Assembly: GCA_003427395.1 (NCBI GenBank) | Contig: BFEA01000327.1 | Span: 1,038,383-1,083,975 of the forward strand | Length of the DNA: 45,593 nt | Origin: Chara braunii | Lineage: Eukaryota; Streptophyta; Charophyceae; Charales; Characeae | Reading direction: 5' to 3' | Part shown: in pieces, positions 19,991-31,377 of the stretch | How the letters are laid out: each line of letters begins with the position of its first letter | Numbering within the stretch: position 1 is the first letter of the stretch | The notes under the pieces: generated by a model | Databases searched by the model: none | Told to the model about the DNA's origin: nothing | The model's input: only the letters and a program-made list of their open reading frames with translations | Translations under genes and position numbers: made by a program

Positions 19991-20580
19991 CACCCTCTTC
20001 CTTCTTTGGTTCGGCAACCTTGGGCTGAGGTTAAGCAACCTTGTCAACCATTTCTCCAGTCAGCTCCACAATTGGAGAGACACACCAAAGGAGTCAGTAG
20101 CAATTATTTGTTTCCCTACAGTACTACAGAAATCGCTACCACCTCTGTCACAGTGTTAGTGTGGGTGAATGGGCAACAAGCGGTAGGGGTTAGAAGCCTT
20201 CTCTAGAGACCAGGCGTCAGTTAGATACAGTCTAGCAAAATCAATCACTCGATTTCCTTTTCACTGACCCTGGACCATTTTGTAGTTAGTCTGTCAATTC
20301 TAGACATTCTGGAGAGGTCACTAGAATTCCAGTGCCCATAATAATACAACGGCAGTCAGTAGGAGAGATAATATAGCAAAATACAGATAATTACCAACCA
20401 ATAAGATTTCACGAATTACTAAATTGCCTCACTCTAAACTCAAACTCAATTTCTGACATTGACGACTCAGTCAACCTTTTAGACCCATGCCAACAGAACT
20501 TGGCCCTACTGATTAAGTGGCCTATTATTGCAATGTTTGAAGTGAGGGGCAAATTATGGACAATGATGGTAGAACACCTA
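19991..20580. other. Unassigned sequence, possibly Gy2 leader
   Basis: No gene is recognised. Being upstream of Gy2 gag on the minus strand, it could include the Gy2 leader and 5' LTR, but there is no partner LTR to test this. A TGGTCTCTAGAG on the minus strand near 20205 is not a recognised primer-binding site. Confidence 0.35.
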
Positions 20581-20694
20581 CTTACGTAGGAGTGGTCTTT
20601 GTCCCAACCGGAGCACGTATGGTTGTGCCTACTACATCTGCTTATGCAGGAGTGGTCTTTGTCCCAACCGGAGCACGTATGGTTGTGCCTACTA
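20581..20694. repeat. 60-bp tandem duplication
   Basis: 20581-20634 and 20641-20694 are nearly identical (CTTACGTAGGAGTGGTCTTT versus CTTATGCAGGAGTGGTCTTT, then the same sequence for another 34 bp), spaced by exactly 60 bp. No coding sense is evident. Confidence 0.95.
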
Positions 20695-20744
20695 ATTGAT
20701 TCATACAACCAAAGGCAGTTGAAGTCTAGGATATGGAGAAACAT

Positions 20745-21572
20745 TGTACACGCATGGAGCAGGCTGATGCCTCAGCAACTGTCCGAGCCTATTACCAAAT
20801 CCCAGGTACTGAACTAAATCTTATTTGAGAACCCCTTCATTAAAAGCACGAATGGCTATAGTTTTATGGCTGCCACGACTCTTGGTTCTTTTGGGAGAGC
20901 ATGGGTTGAAAAGGGTGTGATTCAACTCAGAGACCTCTGGGATTTAACTGTGAACGGCTGGACTCCATACGAGTTCCTGAGAGGACGGCTTCCTTGCCTC
21001 CACAATGTCCACCCCCACTTGCAGAAAGTAAAGGAGGCAATCCCACCCCACTGAATCCATATCCTACAAATAGAAGATGCATCCCTTGAAGGGACATGGC
21101 TCCAAGATCTAGTCAACACTGAAGAGTGTTGGAAGATCTTGGGCCCGGACCTGAGATCAGGCAGCAAGGCACAACGCTGGAAGGTTCAGAGCTGGAAAGG
21201 GAAAGATCGGTGCTTGAAGCTGGAGGAGGAGTCTATACTACCTCCCACAAAAGGGTGGCAGGAAGTGAGAGTGTTTGAGACACGGACAAAAAGCACCCCA
21301 AACTGCATTCTGCTTCCCTATGTAGTGGAAGATCGCAAAATAAAGCCGCAACTTCTAGGTTGGAAAGATCTATCCTCGCAGAACTCTGCTACCCCCTTGA
21401 TCAAGTACAAACCCAAAACAAGAGTTTACGTAAGAAGAAAAAAACGATCGTCATGACAAAAAAAAGATTATTGGACTCACAAGCCTCGACAGTGGAAGAA
21501 GCTGATTTACTAAAGTTGTGGAAGGCCTTAAAGAAAGTGCCATCTCAGAAAAACGCAGGATTAATGTGGCTT
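20745..21572 (+). pseudogene. LINE-3, region between RT and zf-RVT, 5' part of a split LINE
   Basis: Plus-strand coding sense typical of the region downstream of the RT in plant LINE ORF2: 'GSFGRAWVEKGVIQLRDLWD' (20887 on), 'RLPCLHNVHPHLQKVKEAIP', 'EGTWLQDLVNTEECWKILGP' (about 21090), 'LPPTKGWQEVRVFETRTKST' and 'DRKIKPQLLGWKDLS', then 'RLLDSQASTVEEADLLKLWK' and 'QKNAGLMWL', where Gy3 interrupts it. A stop near 21051 and a frame change near 21430 show decay. The upstream RT and endonuclease are not in the window. The reading resumes at 34098. Confidence 0.8.
21568..21572. repeat. Left target-site duplication of Gy3 (GGCTT)
   Basis: GGCTT precedes the left LTR and recurs at 34093-34097 directly after the right LTR. 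Ty3/gypsy integrases usually make 4-6-bp duplications. If the LTR is taken to begin TGTGAT, the T is shared and the certain duplication is GGCT. The interrupted LINE frame supports this as the true insertion point. Confidence 0.75.
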
Positions 21573-23948
21573 GTGATGCGCAAACCTCACACCCCGCGCG
21601 GCGTCCCGTACCCGCAAACGCCGATCAGAGTAGTTGGGGGTGTGGCCGAGGAGTTTTGGAGGGTTGAATCTCCGAGACGGAACAGGGGATTCTTGTTTCG
21701 TACCAAGGCCTTTCCTGAGTTTTGGTCGTCGGGGGACAAAATGGAGATACAAGAAAATTAGCAGGGTTGTTCCAAAGCGGCACGCTCTGTTCTAATTCAC
21801 AAACTTCCTCTCGAGCGAGGATATCGAGAGCGGCGCGCTAGTAAGCCGACAAAAAGGAATAGAACGGGGACAGGGAGGAGCGGAATATAACTCTCCTTTC
21901 ACGCTAAGTTCACGCTAACTCTGTAGGCGGAAGACGAGTGACATGGAGTTTTCGGGCTTCTGGGTCCGATTCATCAAGTCCCCGCGGGTGATCAGGTGTG
22001 GCGCCGCCTGATTTAGACAGGGTTGGGGGGACCCAGGCCCGAAAGTTAGCCAGAAGAGCGCCCGCGTTGCGGGAAAGCTCTGGGGGTCTGGCCTCACTTT
22101 CGTATCCCAAGACTAGTTGGCGCCAAGAGCACGAATCCCCCTGTCGGCACTAGTGACAATTAAACTGTGGTCGCCACACGGCGTGGGCCGCAGACCAAGG
22201 TAACACTGTCAGGTCAGTGTAGGGCAGGATCAGGGGAGGGGAGGAAAATTGATCAATTAAAACAAACCCCCTTCCTCCTATGTGGCAGGGTCTAGTTGGG
22301 TTGTACAAATAAACCTGATGGGTCTATCGCAAGGTGTTCCTCACGTTCGCATCGCAGTACAAACTGTCGTCGTCTGCGATCGGGAAGGGAGGTAGCACAC
22401 GACAGCGGACTGATGAGAGGACCGAGCACAGGCAGCTGCCCGCGCTCGCGTTCGCCGAGGCAAACACTGACTCCATACAAGTCTCAATAGGACTCGCCCC
22501 ACTCCTTGCCTCCGTTGGAGAGCAAGCTCGGAGATCGTGATCACCAATTGATTGTTTGGACGCAGCTAATTAGGGCCGAGTTGCGGAGAGGTCAGTCACT
22601 ATGTGGAAACACAGGTGACTGATCTCCCTGGTTGTCGGTCGTTCGTCGTAAAGAAAAAACAATACCTGACCCATATTACACGATAACGATGGGGGAGGGA
22701 AGGGCAGAGTTAGCGACAATCCCCACGCATACACGAGGCGCCAGAATCGGCAAGGGTCGGTGAAGGGAGGGAAATCCAACACACTGATGCATCCATGCAA
22801 ACGGTTGACACCCAATGTTCCCTAGAGTTGCACCTGTGAGCGCCCACACTTCTACTCATTCATCTATCTTGGACTGTGAGACATTCAGCATTCATAGCCT
22901 CTCATACCACTAAGCATGCATACAACGAAATACCGATACCTCGGGACATTGCACACATCACACTTGGACCATTGGACCAAGCAGCAATGGAGATAAAAGT
23001 GAGTCCCTCACTTATTCCAAATTTCACACATGACTCGCCTCCCTCAGGCGCAGCCCCCAATCAATCCGAACGCCAACCAACCATAGCCACAAGGCCCTGC
23101 CGCCGTTGGCGTTCGATCTCCACCACCGCTTCGTCACTCCGACTGCCTTACCCCAAGTCTACCGCTCATTCCGCCCCTTGTCATCACTCCGCCCGTCACT
23201 GGGCACGTCGAGCCTGTTCGGCGCCGCAGACTTTTAGCATAGCTTGCACAGCATTGCAGCCAAGATCAAAGAGAGGGAGAGGAAGGGACTGCGAGAGTTT
23301 ATAGCGTGGAAGGTGGCGGGGTGCCAGCGCGAGGTGTGGGCAGCAAGTGGTGTACATGAGCAGGACAGAAGAAAGGTCGAGGTTCTAGGAGGATCGAAAG
23401 AGGCGAGTCGAAAGTTCCGTGTGATTGGGGTGGTTGTTCGAGTGGTGCACTCTTTCCGTTTCTACCACATTGATCCCACCATCCCAACTACACAGTCAAT
23501 CACTCGCGATGATGGGTAAGGAGAGGATCGGACTTCGCTCGTGGGAAGACGAAGAGGCATGCAAAAACTGGAGCGCGCAGCAAGAAGGGAAGTTGGTGTG
23601 GAGATGCAAAGCGGGGAACGGGTTTACGCGGCGTGCAAGAAATTTAAAAAACAGCCTCGTGCGCGTTATTACGCAAGAAATGAAAAATTTATACCCACAC
23701 TAATTCCTAACCTTTTCTTGGATTTCTCGGCACGGTCGCTAACCGTCCGCGTGGAAAAGTCATCAGGGGAAGTTCTGAAAAATACAAATTTATTTTCCGT
23801 CCCTCCCCCAGAAAAAGAAGAAAAAGAAAAGAAAAGGACAATAGATCCTTTTCTTCTTGATCAACCAGAACCCGTACTTAGAGGCTTACTTTGGATTCTC
23901 CCCCTAAGAGTACAGAAAGTCGCTTAGTACGGATCCCGGCTTATCACA
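21573..23948 (-). repeat. 3' LTR of Gy3 (about 2.4 kb)
   Basis: In element sense it begins TGTGATAAGCCGGGATCC at 23948. It matches 32216-34092 along most of its length, for example in ACACCCCGCGCGG, GCGGCACGC, AACTTCCTCTCGA, ATTACACGATAACGATGGGG and AGTACGGATCCCGGCTTATC. A block of about 500 bp (roughly 21995-22500) has no counterpart in the other LTR. Open frames inside it are not conserved between the LTRs and are not genes. Confidence 0.92.
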
Positions 23949-24289
23949 TCAGTGATGCGCAGGGGGTTCCGAAAAATTAGCAGTCTCCCGACTGTGGTGT
24001 ATGTGTCCTAATTACTCTGAGGGTCAGGCGGCCCCTTCATCGTTAGTTGGCCCCGACCCTCCCCTAATTTATTCTCTGTGCATCCCGCACTTTTCTTGAT
24101 CTGTCTTTATATTATACACCGATCTGGGTGGCTACTCCATCGTCAACTGGCCCGATCGGTAATCACTAACCTCTCTTTTTCTTGCTTTTTTTTTTTTTTT
24201 TTTTTTGCAGCGCATACTGATGCGCGACCTCTCATGGTGACTACCAATCTAATCAAGAAGAAGAAGAAAGAGATAAGGAGGGTGTAGAG
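23949..24289 (-). other. Non-coding sequence between extra Gy3 frame and 3' LTR
   Basis: It holds a run of 21 T (24186-24206; A in element sense) and, next to the LTR, a segment with GGGGTTCCGAAAAATTAGC that recurs at 29870-29896. No obvious purine-rich priming tract abuts the LTR start, which is unusual for this element class and may reflect decay. Confidence 0.5.
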
Positions 24290-26205
24290 AAAATGATCGA
24301 TTTCAGGATTGAGAGGGGGAGGGAGCAGGGGAAGGAAGGCTGCTAGTGTGGCCGGGGTCGTTGGCGCCTCCACTTCATTGAAGTGGTGTTGGACGAAGGA
24401 GGGGTAGAGAAAAGCCCCTGACATGTGTGACAGTACATGTGGCGCCAGATCCGCGATAGCCCGAATGATCTGTCGCCGCACACTATGATTCCCGGGGCCC
24501 GTCATCACTAGATGATTCTCTGTGTACGAACGCCGCTCCCGCCTAAGCACCACAAGGATGAGGAAGTGGTACGTAGCATTTGGTTGCCGCCCGACCTCGT
24601 AGATAACGGTGAATCTGGCTGCCATGCATCCCTCAAACGAAGGCTGTAAGAATGACACTCATGCCGGATCGGGGTGCGGGGCCCCTCCGATCGCCTCAAG
24701 CTGGATCGTTGCTGGCTCCACCATGTCATCGACGTCGGTTGGGTGGATGCTCCTACTCGGAGGAACTACTAATATCAATGATCGCGACACTCCTAGGTGG
24801 CTCGTGGAAGCGGAATGGTCCCCTGAGGACGGGGTGTCGGGATGCATGATATGGCACTCTTCCCACTCTTCCTCCTGCTGCTGGTGCTGAGGGGCTGACC
24901 CATCAAGATTGAGGTCGGGGAGGATCGACAATGGCGGCATTTGCTCCGGGTGGCTTACATGTGTCCGAGATCCGTTCGCCCCGGTTCCTTCCCCAGGCGG
25001 AGGTCCGACAATCAGCGTGGCTTGACTTTCTGGCACGGGATCTGGCTTCCCTACTGGTGCCGGCTGGACTACTTCTTCTCGCAGTCGATGACTGCTGCCG
25101 CCGCTTCTTGATAAGCTTTCTCTGCGCCCTCGGTGGCGTCGGCCGTGGGTAGGATGAGGGGGGCTGCAGCTACTTCTCGGAGTTGAGATCTATCAGTGTC
25201 TCTCTCCTGCCCCCGCAAGATAATCTAGTATGACGACCGCATGGTATGTTCTTCTTGGGGACGCCGCCACCCGCAGTTGGACCTGGGGGTTGCCTTCCTC
25301 AATGGCCATCACCTGCGCGATCGACAACAGCTCAATGTGAATGAGCTCCAAAAGTCCCAGCTTATCCGAGTGGACCTTCCTGAACAGATATAACGCCACT
25401 GTCCCTTGCTTCTACTCTAGGTTTTGTAATCACGTAGTAGACCAGCAACTGCTCACTGACATCATGCTCCTCGTGCTCGACGTAAACCGGAACATGCCCA
25501 GCATCACGGATCGGTACAGCACCTGATGCAATTCCCACGCTTCTTCGTCTGCGAATGGTAACGGCTCCATGTCGACTAGCTCCACCAATTACTATGAGAA
25601 GTGGCGCATAGGATAGGGGTTCTCCGTTAGTTGATAAGGAAGGGTGGTGTAAGAGAAGAAGGGAGACATTTAGTATTGAGCTGGGATAGTTTGGATGTCC
25701 AGAGGGTCGACAGGGGGAAAGAGTGCAAGTACCTGAGGAACCAGAGCCAGCTTTCCACCTAGCTCCTGTCGAAGCAGCGACTCGTAGGCCGTGAAGCAAT
25801 GGCCTGCACGCCCATGCACTCGTGCTACCGATCGAGCCACCTGCAGCGCATACTCCCGCAAGAACTTCCTCACTGGCTCCCGTACTTGCTTCACCAAGGG
25901 CGTTAAATCGCCTATGTATGTGGCGACACTATGCGCGAAGGTGACAGCCTCTCACAGCGCGCAGAATTCGATAAACACTCGCATCGATTCCCCCCCCCCC
26001 GGCAGGTGTGTTACATCAACATATACTCCCCCAAATGTCAACTGATCGCATAGGAGTGACTACGCTGCGAGATCCGCGATGCTCGGTCCTGGTACATTCA
26101 CTTGCTGGATATCGTACCACAGCTGTTGATCGTCGTTAAACTAGTGCCACATCAGATGTTCCACTATCGGCGCTTGGAAGTGCTCAATCGGTCCATGCTC
26201 CTACT
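24290..26205 (-). pseudogene. Extra decayed reading frame between Gy3 integrase and 3' LTR, function unknown
   Basis: Minus-strand coding sense continues about 1.9 kb past the integrase. From about 26190 one frame gives 'IEHFQAPIVEHLMWH', 'DQLTFGGVYVDVTHLPGGG', 'LTPLVKQVREPVRKFLREYA' and 'HGRAGHCFTAYESLLRQELG' down to 25670, broken only by TAG at 26141-26143, TAG at 26060-26062 and TGA at 25952-25954. After frame changes come 'EQLLVYYVITKPRVEARD' (about 25420), 'MALYLFRKVHSDKLGLLELI' (25399 on), 'SQLREVAAAPLILPTADATE' and, near 24610-24350, 'MAARFTVIYEVGRQPNATYH' and 'HSVRRQIIRAIADLAPHVLS'. I recognise no domain. It sits where some plant elements carry an envelope-like or other accessory frame, but I see no clear signal peptide or fusion-type membrane protein. 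Confidence 0.6.
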
Positions 26206-27400
26206 CGCGATGGCAGGGAAGGACGAGAGAGGAGAAGGGGATGGGATAGACAAGACAAGGGTCCGATCGTGGTCCAGCGATGGCTGAAATGGACGAAAGG
26301 CAGCAGCATGGCGAGTCGGCGGCCTAGCCTGCGTGCTGTGCCTCGAGGTGAGTTTCATGGAGTGTTGGCCTTGTGCGCCAACTTCTGTCACCTCGTAAAT
26401 GCCATTGTAGCGAGGATGGATCTTGGAGGAGCGCGCGGATTTCCGTACCTGCACCAGATCCCCGCCTATATAGCGGGCCAGTGGGCCCATCGATGCATGT
26501 CGGTTCTCATAATCTCGGATATGTCGTTGATGTGTTGGATCCATGACACTCTGTCTTCTTCGGGCCAAAGTGGGGTAGGTCCTAGCCATCAAGTCCATGT
26601 ATGTTGAGCCTTGTCCCTGTGTTGAGCCCTGGTCGCTCTAACTTCCGTACCTAAGAGAGCTGACAGTTGAACCCGGGGAACACTGTTAGTCCTCAACTGG
26701 AACAGGGACACCCCGGTGCTACCGGGGGGGGTAGCTTGATAGACGGCCAAGATGTGATCGACTGTGACGGGCCAGGGCCTGGTATCTCCCGCGGTGATAT
26801 TCCTTCTAAGGGCATTCTTAATCATTCTGTTGGCATTTTCTACTAGCCCATTAGTCTGTGGCCAAAGTCCCGGTGAGTACGAAATCCCTACATTGGCCCT
26901 TATGAGATGCCACTCCACTTCCCCCTGGAACTCAGATCCATTGTCCATATGTACCTCTTCTACGTCCAGGTGCATGCGTAAGAAACGGTTTACATACCAG
27001 CCTACCTCTAGCGAGTTCCGACTAGTCATAGGATAAGCCTCGATCCACTTTGAGAAGTGATCGACGGCCACTAGGAGGACATTCATCTCGCCTTGATCGA
27101 CGAGACCCTTCGGTACATTAATATCCGTCGTATCGATGTTAACCTGTTGAAAGGGACATTCTACTCTAGTTGGCACCATGGTCCGAGGCATCTGAACCGG
27201 CGCCTTGTCCACCGTGCAGGCCATGCAATTCTGGACGATGTATTTAACATCTTCCCGAATTCCCGACCAGTACCATCTATTTTTCTCAATGGCCTTTTCC
27301 GTGTATTTGACTGCGAAGTGGACCGCATCCTCTTCATGTGCTGCTCATGTCCAATCGAACCTTGCAAGAGGGTGTGGAACCGTCAACCAGCTAGACCCGC
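26164..27400 (-). pseudogene. Gy3 integrase
   Basis: The zinc domain is partly visible: 'HEEDAVHFAVKYTEKAIEKN' and 'VQNCMACTVDKA' (about 27210-27350). The 211-codon stretch 26589-27224 holds the DDE core: first Asp in 'VNIDTTDINV', then 'VAVDHFSKWIEAYP', second Asp in 'VHMDNGSEFQG', Glu in 'TNGLVENANRM'. All three catalytic residues are present, unlike Gy1. The C-terminal SH3-like part follows in another frame (26164-26598): 'LARYIGGDLVQVRKSARSSK' and 'IHPRYNGIYEVTEVG'. No chromodomain is seen. Confidence 0.9.
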
Positions 27401-28575
27401 TAGTGTCATTGTCTTTTCTTTTTTGTAAGGCGAATTACTGCCAGCGATAGTCATAAACCCGCTTCGTTACTCACCGACGTTCCGCCTTGGTAAGCTCCGT
27501 CAACGGATCTCCCTTTAATCTCCGTAGCAACAAGAGATCCGTCCACACTTCTGCTCTGAGGACACTTGACAAAAATTTGTCCTTCGTCCTAGCCTCTAAA
27601 TACCGTTTCTCCGTGGGTACCTGGTTCAATCAGCAGTCGAGAGAAACCCACTCCTTTTCACTCCCGTATCTAACACAACATCCGTGGGACCGGGCGACAC
27701 AACAATGGCTACACCGCACTCATGGAATGAAGCTGGGTTGTATTGGGTGCAAATCACCCCTATCTGGTATCATAGGCAGAGTGCAGAAAAAGCAGGTGTT
27801 TTCCGACGGGTTAGGGGAAGAGTAGGGTATAGACGAATGGGTAAAAGAACATGGGGAAGACGAAAAAGTGGCTGCCTATTCAGGGAAGATCGCCATTTCT
27901 GAACTCAGCAGTGTCCTTGCGGAGGACGTGCACTTGTCCATAGCGAGGCTTCGTCACGGGCGGAGTGGGCTTCCACGGAATGAGCTGCTCATTCGTGGGA
28001 CACTTCCTTGGCAGTTGCAGGCGGGTCAATCCGTCCGCATTCCCATGTTGCTTGGTGGCGAATGTTGAAATCGTACCCCTGCAATCTCACAACCCACCTT
28101 CCAAATATTCTCGTGTAATCAATGTTGTTTTGTAGTGACAACAACGGCTGGTGGTCCGTCACGAGCACAAACTTCTGACTGTGAAGATACGGTCGAAAAT
28201 GCTGAATTCCCTAAACCACCACGAAGCACTTGCTCTTGCATGCTTCGTAGTTCGCTTGCAGCTGACTCAGTGTCTTCAAGGCGTACTCGATGACGTGCTC
28301 ACCTGACTCAGTGTCTTCAAGGCGTACTCGATGACATGCTCCTTCCTGTCCGCTCCTTGTTGAGTCAGCACCGCTGATATCGTCTGCGGCTGCCAGTCAG
28401 TGTGCAGGGCAAACAGCTTCGTCGGATCTACGCACGCCAAGATCGACGCGGTGGTCAGGGCCTTTTTGAGCGCCCGAAAAGCAGCCTCGCATTCCGACGT
28501 CCAGACCAACTGCTCATCTTTCTTCAACAAGGTCATCAGGGGCTTGACGATACGTGTGAAGCCCTAGATGAATCG
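27401..28575 (-). pseudogene. Gy3 RNase H and spacer to integrase
   Basis: RNase H removes the RNA strand during replication. From 28536 down: 'KKDEQLVWTSECEAAFRALK', then 'FALHTDWQPQTISAVLTQQ' with the first catalytic Asp. A 41-bp tandem duplication (28262-28343) then breaks the frame. Coding sense resumes with 'KFVLVTDHQPLLSLQNN', where the Thr-Asp-His Asp is kept, and 'HGNADGLTRLQLPRK' (about 28000-28060), the usual end of RNase H. 27401-27950 is a poorly conserved spacer with no clear domain. Confidence 0.82.
28262..28343. repeat. 41-bp tandem duplication in Gy3 RNase H
   Basis: CTGACTCAGTGTCTTCAAGG begins at 28262 and 28303. The duplicated unit is 41 bp, not a multiple of three, so it shifts the RNase H frame. 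It could be a true slippage event or an assembly error. Confidence 0.93.
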
Positions 28576-29449
28576 TCAGTAATAGGAGGCCAGCCCCAGA
28601 AAGGCCTGAATTTGTGTTAGTGTGACCGGAACTGGAGCCTCTTGTACCGCTGCCACCTTCCTCGGATCTGGTTTCAGGCCTTTCTCCGTCACGATGTACC
28701 CCAAGAAGGAAATTTCGGATAGGAAGAACTTGCTTTTCTTCAATGCCACTTTGAACCCCACATCCTTCAATGCATGCAAGACACACTCAACGCGTTCCAC
28801 ATGATACTCGTGTATTTTGGAAAAGACCAGGATATCATCCATATACACAATCACACAAAAGTTAATCATGGGCTGGGTCAAGTGGTTCTTGTTGACAAAC
28901 TCCGCGAAGGCCATATTCATGGCCCGTTGGAGGGTAGCAGGGGCGTTACATATGCCCATGGGAAATCGGATCCACTGCCACATGCCCTCGAATAAGACAA
29001 AGGTCGTTTTGGGTCTGTCTTTCGGTCAAACAACGACATGGTGAAAACTGTGTCGGATATCGAAATTCGAGAAGACCCGGGCGGAACCGATGGCGTCCAA
29101 GAGATCGTCGATAGGGGGCAGGGGATAGACATCTTTTGTGGTAATAGTGTTTAATTTTCGATAGTCAATGCAAACGCGGACTGTCCCGTTTCGTTTTGGA
29201 TTAAGGACCACGGGGAACTACCAAGGCCCGAGGGAGGGTTCCACCCATCCGAGACTCTTGAATTCCCGCACCCTGTCCAAGGCTAACTGCCGTTCTTTCA
29301 AGGAATAGCGGTACAGTCAACAGTGGATTGGGGTGTGGTCCCCGGTATCAATCTCGTGCTCTATCAGATGTGTCAGCCCTATGTCGTGGTCCTGGATGCT
29401 AACCACCTCGGGGTAAGCCTGTAGCACCGTGAGAAGGAGGCGTCGGCAC
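28576..29449 (-). pseudogene. Gy3 reverse transcriptase
   Basis: Motifs in order on the minus strand: 'LTHLIEHEIDTGDHTPIHC' and 'SLKERQLALDRVREFKSLGW' (about 29250-29370), '[20 protein letters not shown]', 'FSNFDIRHSFHHVVV' (about 29030-29170), 'GMWQWIRFPMGICNAPATLQ' (28983 on) and the catalytic YMDD at 28834-28845, then 'FFLSEISFLGYIVTEKGLKP' and 'QIQAFLGLASYY'. In-frame stops are TGA or TAG where relatives carry Arg, Gln or similar: near 29320, 29218, 29027, 28573 and 28564. Otherwise the frame is largely intact. Confidence 0.92.
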
Positions 29450-30065
29450 TCAGAGGGTACACGGGGCAGGTAATTGAACATTGATAGTCTCGCTAGGAAG
29501 AGAAACCGTCGATATAACAGTTGGAACCTTGGCGGTTTCCTCCGGAGAGGCGCTGAAAAATGAGTTGCCTGTTTTTACTGACAATAGGGTTGCTATGAGT
29601 TGACTCTCCATCGGACTTACAGGTTCCCTTTCTGTTTCGCCTTCGCTGTCACGTTCGACTTCGATCGAGGGGTCTACTAAAAATGTCTGCAGTAGTTCCC
29701 CCGAACCCCATTTGTGCTCGGGGGACCAGGGTTGAGATGCTACCCCCTCTTCTAGAAGCAAGGCAGCCTTGGCATCTGTATGTAGGGGTCGCAGAGGCTT
29801 AAAGGACGGATCGCATAGCCCCCTTAGTTCAGTAAACCTCTCCGAGAGGGGTCCATTATGAGATACTGGGATGCAAGGGGTTCCGAAAAATCAGCTATTC
29901 ACGACACTCACAGCAGAGGCTTCCCTTTCACGGTAGAGGAGAGCATTTGGGACTAGCTGGACTCACTTCGGATGGCCTTGGTAGGTCCACGCCGCCTTGG
30001 TTGGCAAAACCGGTCTTGAAATCGAATCGGATATCGGTTGGGTTCATCCGAGTCCTTGACTTCTG
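29450..30065 (-). pseudogene. Gy3 protease-RT linker
   Basis: An acidic linker ('VDPSIEVERDSEGETEREP', 29450-29761) lies between protease and RT. No domain is recognised. 29762-30065 shows no good frame but holds the second copy of the GGGGTTCCGAAAAAT motif (29870-29896). Confidence 0.55.
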
Positions 30066-30735
30066 TCATGGGCTTCTCTCTCCATCCATCGGCCGCCACC
30101 GGATCATGTTGATCCGACAAACTTCAGTGGAAATGCGGGGGGCTGGTTGTGCACATACGCACACTGCCAACCTCATTGGTATCGTTTGGGGCTTGGGGTG
30201 GGCTGACGTTAACACCACCTTAGAACTGTCAGAGTGCATTTGCGCTTCGACCACCGGCTGCCACGGGATATCTAGCAGCACATCATACGCCAGTATATCC
30301 AATACAATTGCGTCGCACAGACAATGCACCCGTTCGACTCGTATAGGTACATTTGTAATTTGCCCCTTACAATGAATGTTCTCCTCTGTGGCAGACACAT
30401 ACAATTCATCTTGACGGAGTGGTTGAACCTGTCCCTCCCGTCCCAAGCGCTTCGTTAACCCCCAAGAGAGGGCCACGGCCGACGATCCGGAACAAGGATG
30501 GCTGCCGAAGGACTTCCCCAGACCTCATAGTCACACTCCACACTTTTCCAGGTAATCGGATATGCCCGAATTCTTCTTCGTTGGTGGATTTGCGGTTTGG
30601 ATCATTCCGATGCGGACCGCTTCGTTGGATTTCGAAGTTGAGGGATGTGCCTCGACAACAACCGGTCGGCTTTCTATAGCTAACTTTCTGCCCTTCCGGC
30701 TTTCCTCGAACCGACGCCGGTTCTTTAGGCATCAC
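30066..30735 (-). pseudogene. Gy3 protease region
   Basis: 'NVPIRVERVHCLCDAIVLDI' and 'LAYDVLLDIPWQP' (30200-30370) match the C-terminal half of a retropepsin, where relatives read (I/L)LGxPW. The N-terminal active-site Asp-Ser/Thr-Gly should lie at about 30440-30560 but I cannot find it in any frame, so it is either mutated or lost. Upstream, 30560-30735 is Arg/Lys/Pro-rich linker in another frame. Confidence 0.6.
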
Positions 30736-31300
30736 TCAATTAGTTTTTTATTGGTTGCCTCCCAAATGGTCAGCAAGTAGGGGATAGGCACAGGGATCTG
30801 CAGGTCCAGAGCTTTCATAGCATCCAAAACATCGATTTGACCGTCCTTGTACTCGGGACCCGACGCTATGGAATCTTTGAGCCCGGGTCTCCAAGGCCCA
30901 ATATCACTTTCTTCGGTAATCCATTGGATATGGCGTATTACTTCAATGGTCCCGGGTTCGAGCATGGCCGCCGTCATGTATTCGTCGGACCCGATTTTGG
31001 TGGTCGTCGGGGTCACCATTTCAGTCGTCCCGTTTTCAACGATGGCCACCACCGTTCCTTGTCCTGCGCCTGTAGGTGTCGTTAGTGGGATCTGTGAAGG
31101 TCCAACTGGCCCTCCTTGAGTCCGGGGTTTTGGACAGTCTTTTACTAGGTGGCCCGGCTGATTACAATTGTAGCATCGCACGGGCTGAGCGGCCCCGGCT
31201 AAAGCCGGTTGGGACACAACCATCCCAGACGCCATGGCCACTGGTTGCCTCTGAGCCGTCGCAACTCTATGCCTCTGCAGTCCTTGAACAAACTAAGCTA
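30732..31300 (-). pseudogene. gag: Gy3 gag C-terminus with zinc knuckle
   Basis: A 169-codon open stretch carries a perfect C-x2-C-x4-H-x4-C zinc knuckle, 'CYNCNQPGHLVKDC', at 31134-31175, which binds element RNA. An Ala/Gln-rich linker with an internal stop precedes it. After the knuckle come a Pro/Thr-rich part and 'MTAAMLEPGTIEVIRHIQWI', which leads toward the protease region. Confidence 0.88.
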
Positions 31301-31377
31301 AGGGTGCCAACTGTTACGAGTTGTGCAACTGCCTCCTTCATTGTGATTTCTTCTACGTCCGACTTTCCTTTTGCGTT

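Noticed and set aside
19991-20220. Primer-binding site of Gy2 at TGGTCTCTAGAG (minus strand)
   Set aside because: It matches no primer-binding site I know, and there is no LTR pair to support it.
21573-23948. Open frames inside the Gy3 LTRs as genes
   Set aside because: They are not conserved in frame between the two LTR copies.
24290-26205. Gy3 extra frame as a retroviral envelope gene
   Set aside because: I see no signal peptide, cleavage site, fusion peptide or clear membrane anchor; position alone is not enough.
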